From CAMPKL01 sp963817465 (lineage in GTDB: Bacteria; Acidobacteriota; Terriglobia; Bryobacterales; UBA6623): 64,000 nt of DNA. Of this stretch, positions 26,129 through 34,649 are shown one piece after another. Under the pieces are notes generated by a model. The model was not told the origin of the DNA, made no database searches, and worked only from the letters and a program-made list of their open reading frames with translations. Every line of letters starts with the position of its first letter. The stretch's first letter is position 1. A program made the translations under genes and the position numbers. The stretch covers positions 558,001 through 622,000 of the forward strand of contig CAWFOP010000020.1 in assembly GCA_963817465.1 (NCBI GenBank), read 5' to 3'.

Positions 26129-26499
26129 TTTTTTCTCTCTTCCTCCGAAAGTCCTGTTTCCCGGCGAACCATTGCGAGAGCCTCGTTCGCCAGCTCTTCA
26201 GGTCCGTCGTCGAGCAGCGACTCCGGCGTCGCCGGCAGCCCGTCAATCTCGAGCCCCTCTACCGCCAGCAAGCCCCACAGCAAGTGCTCACGGTCGATCT
26301 CCGCGCTCAGCAGCGCCGCTTCGTCCTCGTTCGTGTTCTCGCCCGCGCGCAGAAACTGCAGTCTCTTGAGCTGATCGCGAACCGTCCGAATCAGCTCCAA
26401 GCGCCGGCCGAACGACATCCGCCGCAAAACGAACGTGACCCCCTCGCTCACCTGCGAAGGCCTTTGACTAGTGCTTTCGTATTCCACTTTTGTATTCAA
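26059..26499 (-). CDS. tail assembly chaperone, G-like frame
   Basis: A 146-aa acidic, helical protein (GVTFVLRRMSFGRRLELIRT, EAALLSAEIDREHLLWGLLA, EELANEALAMVRRETGL) that lies between the tail tube and tape-measure genes, the standard place of gpG. The last 22 codons of this frame after the slip site (NSESHSTSPWGAKPSGDATD) look low-complexity, which fits a product whose end is dispensable. The overlapping -1 frame continues to the tape-measure gene. ATG 26499 follows the tail-tube stop by 9 bases. Confidence 0.7.
   Translation of the reverse strand: MNTKVEYESTSQRPSQVSEGVTFVLRRMSFGRRLELIRTVRDQLKRLQFLRAGENTNEDEAALLSAEIDREHLLWGLLAVEGLEIDGLPATPESLLDDGPEELANEALAMVRRETGLSEEERKNSESHSTSPWGAKPSGDATDAAA
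26075..26134 (-). promoter_or_regulatory. programmed -1 frameshift signal (slippery site plus stem-loop)
   Basis: On the minus strand the heptamer A-AAA-AAC occupies 26134-26128 and is phased exactly as X-XXY-YYZ in the G-like frame (codons AGA AAA AAC). Five bases later a stem begins: GTCGCAT (26122-26116) pairs with ATGCGAC (26081-26075), and inside it CCACT (26114-26110) pairs with AGTGG (26088-26084). Slippery heptamer, short spacer and downstream stem are the standard elements of -1 programmed frameshifting, and the position between tail tube and tape measure is where tailed phages use it. The slip enters the long -1 frame that ends at 25772. Confidence 0.8.
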
Positions 26500-26508
26500 A
26501 TGAGCGCC

Positions 26509-27681
26509 TCACCCGAATGCGATGTACATCTCGTCGTTCGCCGAGCCCCGCGCTCGTGCGCTCGAAAAGCGCCACCCCAACACGCGCTCGCCGTCATCGA
26601 ACTCCGGCAGCTCCGGGTCGATGCGCGGCAGATACACGCCCAGCATTTGCCCGGTTGCCTCGCCGAGCTGGAACATTACGCCGATCCCCGACTCCGCTCG
26701 CGCCGCCGCGTAAAGCCCCCGCGTCGCTTCCTCGTCGGTCTCGAACAGCTCGATATCCGCGGTCACCGCCCGCACGCCCGGCACGATGCACTGCGGAACC
26801 GACGACCCGAACTCGCGGTTGCGAAAGTCCAAATCGTTGTCCAGGCGAATCGTCGCGCTCGCCACGCTCAAAAACTTCGTCAGCGGACTTCCCAACCACG
26901 CTTGGCCGATGTTCCCCGGAATGGGCGGCGGCGAATCGGCGTTGACCGCCGGTTCGCTCGGGAATGCTCCTAACCCGCCTTCACCCGGCAAGAACGACAC
27001 GCTGTCGACCACGTCCTGCGCCTCGCCGCTGAACGCCAGCTCGTGATAATCCGCATTCACTCGCACCTCGAACGCATTCACCGACGAACCGGGCAAAATC
27101 CGCTGCACCGCGGTCGACGGATCCCAATAGTCGAATACCGCGGCGCTAGGCAGCTCGTCCGCCAGCGGATAGGTCACCGCCGCCGTAAGCTGGGCTCCCG
27201 ATCCCGGCGCCGTTGTGAACGCCGCGTTGACCGTCACGCTCGTCGGCCCGTCCACGCTCTCGACAAAGCGCAGCTCGCCGGCGAATCCGAACGCCTGCCC
27301 CACGACCAGTCCGTGGGCCGAGCCGAACTCGATCTGCGTTGTGCTCGATCCCGAACTCGCCGTCCCGCCGCCGAACACCAGCGGTGCGCCGCCCAGGCTC
27401 GACTCGACCAGGGGGCCGTACGCCGGTCCGTTCGCCGGGCTCTGGTTCTCGACCAGGTACGTCTCGATCGCGAACTCCGTGCGCTTCCGGCTTCCCGGCG
27501 TTACGCCCGTATAGGTGCGGCTCCCGGTCTTGTCTCGCCGTCGGCGTACGTCGCGCTTTTGCTTCACGCCCAGCGATATCGCAGAGATGCGGTTTCCCGC
27601 CCCGACCGTCGGAACCTGCCCGTACGTGGACTCTTTTTCCACGTAGAAGCGGTTCTGGCTCGACAACACACAGTTCCCCAT
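26509..27681 (-). CDS. major tail tube protein
   Basis: A 390-aa protein that begins MGNCVLSSQNRFYVEKESTY, followed by the typical early segment of tail-tube proteins (YGQVPTVGAGNRISAIS, then TPGSRKRTEFAIETYLVENQ). A central Ig-like insertion (about 120-165) precedes NAFEVRVNADYHELAFSGEA and the C-terminal part with GIGVMFQLGEATGQMLGVYL and GERVLGWRFSSARARGSAND. The length and domain order fit siphovirus tube subunits with added surface domains. AAGGAG sits ahead of ATG 27681. The 217-base non-coding spacer upstream is the largest gap in the cassette and holds a repeat element, so this gene may have its own promoter. Confidence 0.75.
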   Translation of the reverse strand: MGNCVLSSQNRFYVEKESTYGQVPTVGAGNRISAISLGVKQKRDVRRRRDKTGSRTYTGVTPGSRKRTEFAIETYLVENQSPANGPAYGPLVESSLGGAPLVFGGGTASSGSSTTQIEFGSAHGLVVGQAFGFAGELRFVESVDGPTSVTVNAAFTTAPGSGAQLTAAVTYPLADELPSAAVFDYWDPSTAVQRILPGSSVNAFEVRVNADYHELAFSGEAQDVVDSVSFLPGEGGLGAFPSEPAVNADSPPPIPGNIGQAWLGSPLTKFLSVASATIRLDNDLDFRNREFGSSVPQCIVPGVRAVTADIELFETDEEATRGLYAAARAESGIGVMFQLGEATGQMLGVYLPRIDPELPEFDDGERVLGWRFSSARARGSANDEMYIAFG

Positions 27682-27753
27682 CCTCGACTCCTTTTAGACT
27701 CACCCTTGAACCGCGCACGCCAACGACCGTGAAGCTCGCCCCAAGGACATCCC

Positions 27754-27837
27754 ACAACGACAACCGCGAAGCTTGAGATGTGACCGTAAGGACCCCCGTG
27801 AAACACTCTGGGCTGCCAGCCCGCTCCCCTACGGTCA
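27754..27837. repeat. dispersed repeat element, copy 1 (24-bp core plus inverted arms)
   Basis: Bases 27754-27777 are identical over 24 bp to 38413-38436. Directly after this core lies an inverted repeat: TGACCGTAAGG at 27781-27791 and its near-complement ending CCTACGGTCA at 27828-27837, with an inner GGGCTG/CAGCCC hairpin. The element fills most of the spacer between the tail-completion and tail-tube genes. The second copy has the same core followed by different but equally paired arms, so this looks like a dispersed structured intergenic repeat. Confidence 0.7.
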
Positions 27838-27898
27838 TGCAAATTCACACAACAACCTCGGCGCGCGTTTCGACCTGCTCGGCTCTATTCCGCAAGCT

Positions 27899-28393
27899 TC
27901 ACGCGTGCGCCAGCAGATCCAGCTCGACTCGAGCAATCTGCAGAAAGTGCCGGCCGCCGCGCTTGACCGGGTCGAAGCGCGTCTTATGCTTGCCGTCATA
28001 AGCAAGGTTCGCGTTCCAGCGCCCGCGCCGATCGGCCAACGTATCCGCCACCGCCTCCGCGATCCGCGCAGCCGTGCCGTCCAGTTCCCGTACCGTATCG
28101 CCGCTGGCCCGCACCTCGACGACCAAGCTCAAGCGCCCGGAAAACGCCGAAAACTTGCGCTCCAACAAGTTCTCCATCGACTCGCAGAAGAGATAGATCG
28201 CCGGATACGTCGTGTACGAGTTCGCGTCGTCCAAATCCGCTCCCGCGTGACGCAGCAAGATCTGCTCGTCGTCGAATCGCGGCAGCTCGACGGCGTCGCG
28301 CACCCCGATCTCATAAAGGCGCTGGTTGACGCCTTCGACGTCGAGCAGCGCTGCTCGGACCTGCTTGAGCGCGGCGATCGCAAGATTGGCCAT
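27899..28393 (-). CDS. putative tail completion/terminator protein
   Basis: A 164-aa protein starting MANLAIAALKQVRAALLD. Its layout (N-terminal helix, LYEIGVRDAVELPRFDDEQ, then YPAIYLFCESMENLLER and a long beta strand SGRLSLVVEVRASGD) resembles head-tail joining or tail-terminator proteins, which sit just before the tube gene in siphoviruses. A perfect AGGAGGT lies 8 bases upstream of ATG 28393. No residue-level evidence of function beyond gene order. Confidence 0.55.
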   Translation of the reverse strand: MANLAIAALKQVRAALLDVEGVNQRLYEIGVRDAVELPRFDDEQILLRHAGADLDDANSYTTYPAIYLFCESMENLLERKFSAFSGRLSLVVEVRASGDTVRELDGTAARIAEAVADTLADRRGRWNANLAYDGKHKTRFDPVKRGGRHFLQIARVELDLLAHA

Positions 28394-28406
28394 GTCTCGT
28401 GACCTC

Positions 28407-29201
28407 CTAGCCGCGCTGTAAGAAGCGCGGAGCCGTTCGGAACAGATCCGGCGCCTGGCCTGAGCCGATCTCGGCTCCCTGTACGAAGCCGCCGGCCGGC
28501 ATCGTCCACGCCGAATCGAGCGGCAGCGGGTCGTCCGCTTGCCGCAGCGCCTCGCCCCGCCGTTCGCCCAGGTACACGCGCCACCCCGTCACGCCCGCCG
28601 GCGCCGCCGGGGGCGTCACAGTCAACGCTTGATTCGCGGTCGTCTGGCTCGCGCGCTCCGGACTTCCCGCGCCTTCCTCGTCGCCGCGCATCCAAGTGAT
28701 GCGAACGTACAGCGACATGGCGGGCAGGGAAGCCGCCGCCGCTCCAAGCGTCGGCTCCCCGGCTCGCGGCACCGGCGTTGCCGTCAGACCGATCCCCGTC
28801 TGAAACAGCAACTCGCCGGCCCATTTCGACAGCTCGTCATACTGCCGCGTCCGAGGCTGATACTTGTCGTTCTCCTTGCGCGTCTGCGCATCCGAGAAGA
28901 ACAGAGCCAGCGTCCGAAACGTGTGCCACAACTTCAACGGCGGCGTCACCACCACCTGACTCAAGTCGAACCGCGGCAGGCTCACGTCCGATCCCGTCGA
29001 CTGCCAGCCGGCCCCGGCCGCAAAGAACACATTGCCCGGCCGCCGCGAAGACGCCTCGAGTTGCGCGCCGACTTCGGTCTGCGCCAGCAGCAGCTTCGAC
29101 GAGACGTCGATCCCCTCCGCCGTCGCTAAATCCAGCAAATCGCTTTCATAGGCCAGCAGATCCCTCATTTCCGATACCGAGCCGTCCGTGAACAACGCCA
29201 T
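28407..29201 (-). CDS. hypothetical virion/connector protein
   Basis: A 264-aa protein, unrecognised. Residues 1-130 are mostly helical (MALFTDGSVSEMRDLLAYES, GIDVSSKLLLAQTEVGAQL, PLKLWHTFRTLALFFSDAQ, YDELSKWAGELLF), and about 140-245 form a beta domain with an FN3-like phrase (GVTGWRVYLGERRGEALRQ). A helical start with a tail-like beta domain between capsid and tail genes suggests a head-tail connector or accessory structural protein. AAGGGG precedes ATG 29201, 3 bases after the previous stop. Confidence 0.55.
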   Translation of the reverse strand: MALFTDGSVSEMRDLLAYESDLLDLATAEGIDVSSKLLLAQTEVGAQLEASSRRPGNVFFAAGAGWQSTGSDVSLPRFDLSQVVVTPPLKLWHTFRTLALFFSDAQTRKENDKYQPRTRQYDELSKWAGELLFQTGIGLTATPVPRAGEPTLGAAAASLPAMSLYVRITWMRGDEEGAGSPERASQTTANQALTVTPPAAPAGVTGWRVYLGERRGEALRQADDPLPLDSAWTMPAGGFVQGAEIGSGQAPDLFRTAPRFLQRG

Positions 29202-29204
29202 TTG

Positions 29205-29528
29205 CTACCCCTTCCGCTGCCGTCCGGTCCGCATCAACGCCCGCAGGTCGGCGTCCGAAATCACCTGGAATTGCACCTGCGACGCTTGCCGCCGCTCTTC
29301 CTCGAGAGCGCGAGCCTCGGCTCGGGCGGCTCGATAAGCTTCGACCTCATCGGGCGAAGCCGGCTCCGCGACCCCGTCGACGATCAACCGCGCCGCAACC
29401 CCGCCCGAGACCTCGGTGAGCCGTCCCGCGACGCCTCCGTTCTGCGTGGCCAAGCTCTTGACCACCACGCATTCGTCCAGCGACGCCTCAGCGTCCCGGA
29501 TCCGCCGGTAGTAACCCCTCAAATCCAT
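29205..29528 (-). CDS. small hypothetical head-region protein
   Basis: A 107-aa charged protein starting MDLRGYYRRIRDAEASLDEC. It has a central beta segment (GVAGRLTEVSGGVAARLIVD) and a C-terminal helix (EVEAYRAARAEARALEEERR). It is the first gene after the coat gene and its two hairpins, with GAGGAG 6 bases before ATG 29528. Small proteins here are often head-completion or neck proteins; nothing specific is recognisable. Confidence 0.6.
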   Translation of the reverse strand: MDLRGYYRRIRDAEASLDECVVVKSLATQNGGVAGRLTEVSGGVAARLIVDGVAEPASPDEVEAYRAARAEARALEEERRQASQVQFQVISDADLRALMRTGRQRKG

Positions 29529-29563
29529 TCCGACTCCTCGTCCCGCCCGCTTTTGATAGAGGT

Positions 29564-29627
29564 GGCGGGGACGCCGCTTCCCCTCGGCGTCCCCGCCCGC
29601 GAGAGGCGCCCGCCGCCGGCGCCCCTC
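29564..29627 (-). terminator. double hairpin downstream of the coat gene
   Basis: Two strong stems lie just after the coat stop (29651) in transcription direction. The first pairs 29627-29618 with 29610-29603 (GGCGCC-based, one bulge). The second is a perfect 13-bp stem, 29597-29585 with 29576-29564, with an eight-base loop. No T-tract follows. They may partly terminate transcription or protect the coat mRNA from 3' exonucleases, keeping coat expression above that of the tail genes. Confidence 0.55.
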
Positions 29628-29650
29628 GCTGTTTCGTGACCTGCGCCCGC

Positions 29651-30562
29651 CTACGACTCGACTTGAACGCCGAACTCGGGACGAATCACCGCGGCGCCGT
29701 ACAGCACGTCCACGGTGAACTGCTGAGCCAGGGTGTTCGGCTGGTAGCTCATCACCACCCGCATGCCGAAGTTGCCCAGCTCCGCGTACTCCGCGATCGC
29801 GCCTGTGCCGGGCAGCGGTTGCGGCAAGCGCCGCACCACCAAGCCGATCGCATCGCGAGCGAACGCCACGTTGTGGGTCGTCACCGGCGAAGAGCCGGTC
29901 TTCGGAACGAACTGCGAACGGAAAACCGTGAAGTCCTTGATCCGACCGACCGAGCCGTTGATGATGGCGTTGAGTCCGGCCTCGCCGGCGGTCTGATATT
30001 CGCTGAAGCGCGAAATCTGGCGCAGGGCCGAATAGGCGTCCGCGTCCACCACCAAGTGCTTCGGCTGGCTTGCCGGAACCTTCGCCCCAAACAGCGTCGT
30101 CTCGGCCGAATCGATCACCGGCTCGGTCAACGCCGCGCCGGCAGTGCCGATCGCCGCGTGTGTGGTGAACTGCGCGTAAAGGCCCAGCAAATCGCTTTCG
30201 ATCCGCTCGGCGATAGCGACGACGGCCGGCTCCATGTAGACCTTCAACAGGTCCGGAACCGCCAGCACCTTCGTCACATCCGGAACTTGGAAGGTCGCCT
30301 CGGCGTGCGTGTTCAGCACGATCTGCGCGTTCCCCAAATTCGGATTCTGCGTTTGGACGCTTCCGCCCTCCGCGATGTTGTTTGCGGTCATGGCCGGCGG
30401 AAGCGGAACGTTCACCGTATCGCCGGCCTGGCTCAGCACCGGTTCGTAATTCCGGTTCACCAGGTTTCCCATGACCAGATTGCCCATCAGAGCCGGCAGC
30501 GCGTCCGCGGCTACCAACTTCACGATCGCTTGGGCAACGTTGCTTGACGTAATTGCAGCCAT
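29651..30562 (-). CDS. major capsid protein, P22-coat-like (HK97 fold)
   Basis: A 303-aa protein that starts MAAITSSNVAQAIVKLVAAD. The pattern NLVNRNYEPVLSQAGDTVNV, PLPPAMTANNIAEGGSVQ, then AEATFQVPDVTKVLAVPDLL and AVVAIAERIESDLLGLYAQF is that of the P22-like coat family of the HK97 fold. A central insertion contains KHLVVDADAYSALRQISRF, and the C-terminus ends YGAAVIRPEFGVQVES. There is no N-terminal delta-domain and no capsid protease gene nearby, so assembly probably relies on the separate scaffold encoded upstream. It lies 104 bases after the scaffold gene. Confidence 0.82.
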   Translation of the reverse strand: MAAITSSNVAQAIVKLVAADALPALMGNLVMGNLVNRNYEPVLSQAGDTVNVPLPPAMTANNIAEGGSVQTQNPNLGNAQIVLNTHAEATFQVPDVTKVLAVPDLLKVYMEPAVVAIAERIESDLLGLYAQFTTHAAIGTAGAALTEPVIDSAETTLFGAKVPASQPKHLVVDADAYSALRQISRFSEYQTAGEAGLNAIINGSVGRIKDFTVFRSQFVPKTGSSPVTTHNVAFARDAIGLVVRRLPQPLPGTGAIAEYAELGNFGMRVVMSYQPNTLAQQFTVDVLYGAAVIRPEFGVQVES

Positions 30563-30666
30563 TTAGCTTCGTCTACTCCTTGTCCTTGATTGGCGGAGCG
30601 CTGCCCCGCATGCTTCGGGCGTCGCCCCAACGGCGGCCCCCAATCTGTCGCCCGAACGTTGAGCGG

Positions 30667-31158
30667 CTAGCCGCCCATCAGACGCGCAACCTCTTTCCAG
30701 GCCGCTCGGGACTCCTCCCGGCTCATGCCCGGCCGGATGCTTTCGAGGTCCATCCCCGAAACTCCCAACTCCCGGTCCCCTCGTCCCGACACTCCCGAAC
30801 CGCCTGCGATCCGCGGTGGCAAAAACTCGGGGTTCTCCGACAAAAATCGATCCAGGTACTCGGTCAACGGCAGCCGCGAGCCTTCGTAGTTCCCGTAAAC
30901 CTGCCCTTCCTCGTCGCGCACGACGTCTTCCTTTACCAAACGCAGTGCCAGCTTCGCCTTCGCGACCCCTCTCGACTCGAGTCCCTCTCGAATCAAGCTG
31001 AGTCGCTGCGCCTCGTCGGCTTGCTTACGCTGCCGGCGGTTCTCCGCCTGCATCTCCTCGAGTTGCTGTTGCAGTTGGCGTCGCTCCCGCCGCTCCCTCT
31101 CGAGCTCTTCCCGATACCGCCGGTCCTTCGATTCGCCGGTCAATTCCTCAGCCGCCAT
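30667..31158 (-). CDS. scaffold-like coiled-coil protein
   Basis: A 163-aa, highly charged protein. About residues 5-55 form a long coiled coil (KDRRYREELERERRERRQLQ and following Gln/Glu/Arg repeats), and the rest includes LALRLVKEDVVRDEEGQVYG, LTEYLDRFLSENPEFLPP and a C-terminal helix REESRAAWKEVARLMGG. A coiled-coil protein with a basic/amphipathic tail immediately before the coat gene is the usual position of a phage scaffold. ATG 31158 is chosen over the longer frame because GGGGAGG lies just upstream. Confidence 0.7.
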   Translation of the reverse strand: MAAEELTGESKDRRYREELERERRERRQLQQQLEEMQAENRRQRKQADEAQRLSLIREGLESRGVAKAKLALRLVKEDVVRDEEGQVYGNYEGSRLPLTEYLDRFLSENPEFLPPRIAGGSGVSGRGDRELGVSGMDLESIRPGMSREESRAAWKEVARLMGG

Positions 31159-31183
31159 GCAAGCCTCCCCTTTAAACGACAAA

Positions 31184-31202
31184 CGCCTCCGAAATGGAGG
31201 CG
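31184..31202 (-). terminator. hairpin between portal and scaffold genes
   Basis: On the minus strand CGCCTCC, a five-base loop and GGAGGCG (31202-31184) form a 7-bp stem followed by TTTGTCGTTT. It sits between the portal stop (31234) and the scaffold ribosome-binding site, so it could be a leaky terminator that separates packaging from assembly genes. Confidence 0.45.
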
Positions 31203-31233
31203 CGATCCCACTCACCGCTGCTCGGCGTCCGAA

Positions 31234-32625
31234 CTAGCCGACCCCGGCGTCGATCTCTTCGATCACCGCATTCTTCGTCTCTTGCGTGGCGCTATCCAAG
31301 TACCGCAGCGCCAGACGCTTCTGCATCTCCCGCTCGAATCTCGGCGACCGGATCCCGATCTCGCGCAACTGCGCCGCCGCTCCCAACTCTTCTTCGAAGT
31401 CCAGCGCGTCGAACCGATCCAGACCGCTGACCTCGAACCGAACGTCGTCCCGCCGCGCTTTCGCGACCAGCTTCAAGACGTTGCCCAAGAACTCCTTCAC
31501 CGTCGTCCCGTAAGCCCGCAGCACTTCCTGCGTGACGGCGAAATCGCGCCTCTTGCTCGCGCCCGACTGCCCCAGATTGCGCGCTTCTCGCCCTCCGGCC
31601 TGCGTCATCAGATAGCAGACGCGGTAGATCTCGTCCTTGAGCCGGTCCAGATTGTCCGCCGCGATCTGGAAGACTTTGCCCTCCGGCTCCGTCCATCCGA
31701 AGCGGTCCTGCGGGCCAAGTTGGATGTAGTACGCCTCGCCCACGATCTGCTGCCACTCGCGCTCCGAGTAGATAACCGGCATCGCGAACAGCCCCATGTG
31801 CAGCGCCCACGACAGCGCATTCGACTTGTTGAAGTGCTCCTGAACCAGCAGCGCCGACTTGTTCGCCAGCCAAAGCCCTTCCGAGACCCCGATCCGCACC
31901 AGCGGCGTCACGCGCTCTTCAGCCAAGCCGTGGCGCCCTTGGTCCAGCAGCTCGACCTGGCTCTCCGGCTTCCCGTCCGTTACGCGCCGGCGATAGACTT
32001 TGTAATTCTCGCGGTCATAGTAGAGCCAGCGATCCTCCGTCACCGACTCCGGCTGCGCGAACGATTCCTGGTACGTCGTCCGATTGCGCAGCACCACCCA
32101 GTCGAAGTCGCCGTAGCTGTCGGCCTTCCAATTGATCAGGTCCAAGGGAGAAAACGAAGCCAGATGCGCCCGCGATCTTCCCGAAGCGTCTTCCTCCGCC
32201 CGCGTCCGTACCTGCTCGGTGGCTCGCGGAAAGTCGATCAGCACATAGCTTTCTCCGAATACCAGCGTCTCGACGAAAGCCTTCCGCGCCGTCTCGAGCA
32301 GCCCCGAGCCCCGACAATCGCAATCCTCCACGAAGTCCGCGTAAAAACTGCGCACGTTGGCGTCCGCGCTTTGAACAATAAGCCCCGGCTGGCTTCGAAA
32401 CAGCGCCGCCGCGAACCAATCGATGCATGACCCCAAGTAGTTCTCGTAGAACACTCGAGTCAGCCGCTCGGAATAGACGTCGCCGGGCTCCTTCTGCCGG
32501 CGGACTAAGTAGCGCGCGGCGTTCCGCCGCAACTGCTCGCCGCCGACATAGAAGTCCCAATACCGCGACCACATCTCCTTGCGGTCGCGGTAGCGAGCAT
32601 GCTCTGCATTCAGCGCTTCGATCAC
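31234..32625 (-). CDS. phage portal protein
   Basis: About 463 aa. It has the helical, charged N-terminus of portal proteins (HARYRDRKEMWSRYWDFYVG), a membrane-proximal crown/wing region (YLGSCIDWFAAALFRSQPGL), and a central beta region (ESYVLIDFPRATEQVR, DLINWKADSYGDFDWVVLR). A clip/stem region follows (SNALSWALHMGLFAMPVIYS), then a long C-terminal helical part (GASKRRDFAVTQEVLRAYG). Portal proteins form the dodecameric DNA gate at the capsid vertex. GTG 32625 is chosen because AGGAG lies 6 bases upstream and the gene then begins 14 bases after the terminase stop; the open frame extends to 32697. Confidence 0.78.
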   Translation of the reverse strand: MIEALNAEHARYRDRKEMWSRYWDFYVGGEQLRRNAARYLVRRQKEPGDVYSERLTRVFYENYLGSCIDWFAAALFRSQPGLIVQSADANVRSFYADFVEDCDCRGSGLLETARKAFVETLVFGESYVLIDFPRATEQVRTRAEEDASGRSRAHLASFSPLDLINWKADSYGDFDWVVLRNRTTYQESFAQPESVTEDRWLYYDRENYKVYRRRVTDGKPESQVELLDQGRHGLAEERVTPLVRIGVSEGLWLANKSALLVQEHFNKSNALSWALHMGLFAMPVIYSEREWQQIVGEAYYIQLGPQDRFGWTEPEGKVFQIAADNLDRLKDEIYRVCYLMTQAGGREARNLGQSGASKRRDFAVTQEVLRAYGTTVKEFLGNVLKLVAKARRDDVRFEVSGLDRFDALDFEEELGAAAQLREIGIRSPRFEREMQKRLALRYLDSATQETKNAVIEEIDAGVG

Positions 32626-33907
32626 ATCCCTCTCCTGGCTCAAAACAATCGTTGTCCTTTCTCGCCCGGCGCAGGACCCGCCTGCAGTTCCTTCCACAGC
32701 AGGTAGCCCAGCGCGTCCGACGCATGCGTCAGCTCCGGATTGCCGTTCTTGTCAATCGCCCCGCTGTCGGGCTTGTAGCAAACCTGCTCTAAGTCGCGGA
32801 TCAGCTTCTTGCAGTGACCGTCGATAAACAGCTTCCGCCCGCCGTCGTAGCTCTTCAGCCGCGCGTTGACCAAATTCACGCGCTCCCGCACCGACGGATT
32901 CGACTTGGATTGGTGCACCTTCGCGCCCAGGGCCGACTCGCGCTCGAGCATCTCCCGAATGATCTTGTAGTCCGTTTCCCCGTTCACTGTGTGGCGCGAA
33001 TTCCCGCTCGAGTCCCCGTAGACTTCGAGTCCCGCGCGATGTCCGCCGTACCGCCTCAAGAATTCCCCCACTACCTCAGGCGTCGATGAAGACGCCAAGA
33101 AGATCTCGTCCACCACATAGATCACGTCGCTATGCCGCTGTGAGATGACCGACGCCATGGGATTCACGTTGAAGTCCCAGGACCATAGCAACGGCGTTCG
33201 CCCGTCCACCCCGTAGTCGCCGACATTCTTGTCTCGATCGAAGGCGTAGTAGACCTGATCCGCCTGCAGATTCAGGTAGCCTCCCAGCACTTCCTGCCGG
33301 TAGGACGCCTCGTCGTAACTCGCCTTCAGCCGTTCGTAATAGTCCGGCGTCGCGTCGAGCAGATGCACGTTCTCGAACGGTTCCGCCTGAACGACGCCGT
33401 AGCCCTTGACCTTGTCCGCGATGAAGCGCCGATAGACCCAGTCAAACCCCTTCGGCGTCCAAACGCCGAACCCGCACAGCTTGTCCGCCGCCGGGTCGCG
33501 TAATCGCGCTTCGAGTTGCAGCCAAGCCTGCTCGGAGCAATACGTCAGCTCGTCGATGCCGAACCATGCCAGGTTCGTTCCACGAAGCCGCTGCGGGTCG
33601 TCCATCGACCGCAACAAGATCGGCGACTTGCATTCCTTGATCGTCAACGTCAGATTCGAACGATTCAGTTCATAGTCGACGTTGTCCTTCCGTAGCGCCG
33701 CTTCCAACGACATAAGCGTTGAATCGCGAAGCATGTTGTAAGTCGGCGCCCCGATCAACCCCGTCCGGCCGTTGTTTCGAAACGCGAGATCCAAAGCTTC
33801 CTGGCATAGCGCCGCGCTCTTGCCCGAACCCACCGGCCCGGAGAACCCCTTGAAACGTGTTCTCAGCCCATGAAAACGTTCTTGAGACGGAAGCTTCTCA
33901 TACCCGA

Positions 33908-34198
<291 letters not shown>

Positions 34199-34301
34199 AC
34201 AACGCAAAAAGCCGAGCGGTTGTCGCCGCCCGGCCCGTGTCTCTCTCTGAATCCAACCTATCATTCGCATACGCTTCAATCGTGCCGGCGAATGCGCAAC
34301 T

Positions 34302-34315
34302 TATTGATATCAATA
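34302..34315. promoter_or_regulatory. 14-bp perfect palindrome at flagellar/particle junction
   Basis: TATTGATATCAATA is an exact palindrome in an AT-rich island inside very GC-rich DNA, between the fliT-like gene and the start of the particle cassette. A second inverted repeat, CATTCGC (34262-34268) with GCGAATG (34288-34294), lies just downstream in transcription direction. The location ahead of the first packaging gene fits an operator/promoter region for the cassette, but no binding protein is identified. Confidence 0.45.
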
Positions 34316-34351
34316 CGGAAAAAACTCGTGAAAGCCTGAACAGGATCGCAA

Positions 34352-34642
34352 TCAACCCCGTAAATCAACTCGTCGCGCGCCGCCGGAAGGAGCGCGCAGC
34401 GACCTGAGAGCCGACCGCGTCTGTTGAAGCTCCTGGATCTGCGACCGCGCCGTCTCCCGCTTCGCGATAAGCGGCAGTCGCGCCTCCGACCCGGCGCGCA
34501 AGGCTTCCGCCATCCGGCCGGCGTTCGCACTGTCGCCCGTGCCCAATTCGTCGAGCAATCTCGCCCGCTCGCGTAGCAACTCTTCCAGACCGGTCATCGA
34601 TGCGCCGGCGAGTTCGCGGCTCACCTGCTCAAGTTTTTCCAT
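34352..34642 (-). CDS. FliT-like flagellar chaperone (by context)
   Basis: About 96 aa, fully helical (EKLEQVSRELAGASMTGLEE, LLRERARLLDELGTG, RSQIQELQQTRSALRSL). It directly follows fliD, where many bacteria encode FliT, the FliD export chaperone, and small all-helical sequence is typical of FliT/FlgN proteins. No diagnostic motif is seen. ATG 34642 is preferred, 8 bases after the fliD stop at a GGGTGA site; ATG 34660, overlapping fliD, is an alternative. It is the last flagellar gene before the particle cassette. Confidence 0.55.
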   Translation of the reverse strand: MEKLEQVSRELAGASMTGLEELLRERARLLDELGTGDSANAGRMAEALRAGSEARLPLIAKRETARSQIQELQQTRSALRSLRAPSGGARRVDLRG

Positions 34643-34649
34643 GGTCGCG

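Noticed and set aside
20682..32430. Long plus-strand open frames opposite the particle genes (542, 797 and 625 codons)
   Set aside because: They are Arg/Pro/Leu-rich, have no recognisable motifs, and mirror well-supported minus-strand genes. Long antisense frames are expected in GC-rich DNA.
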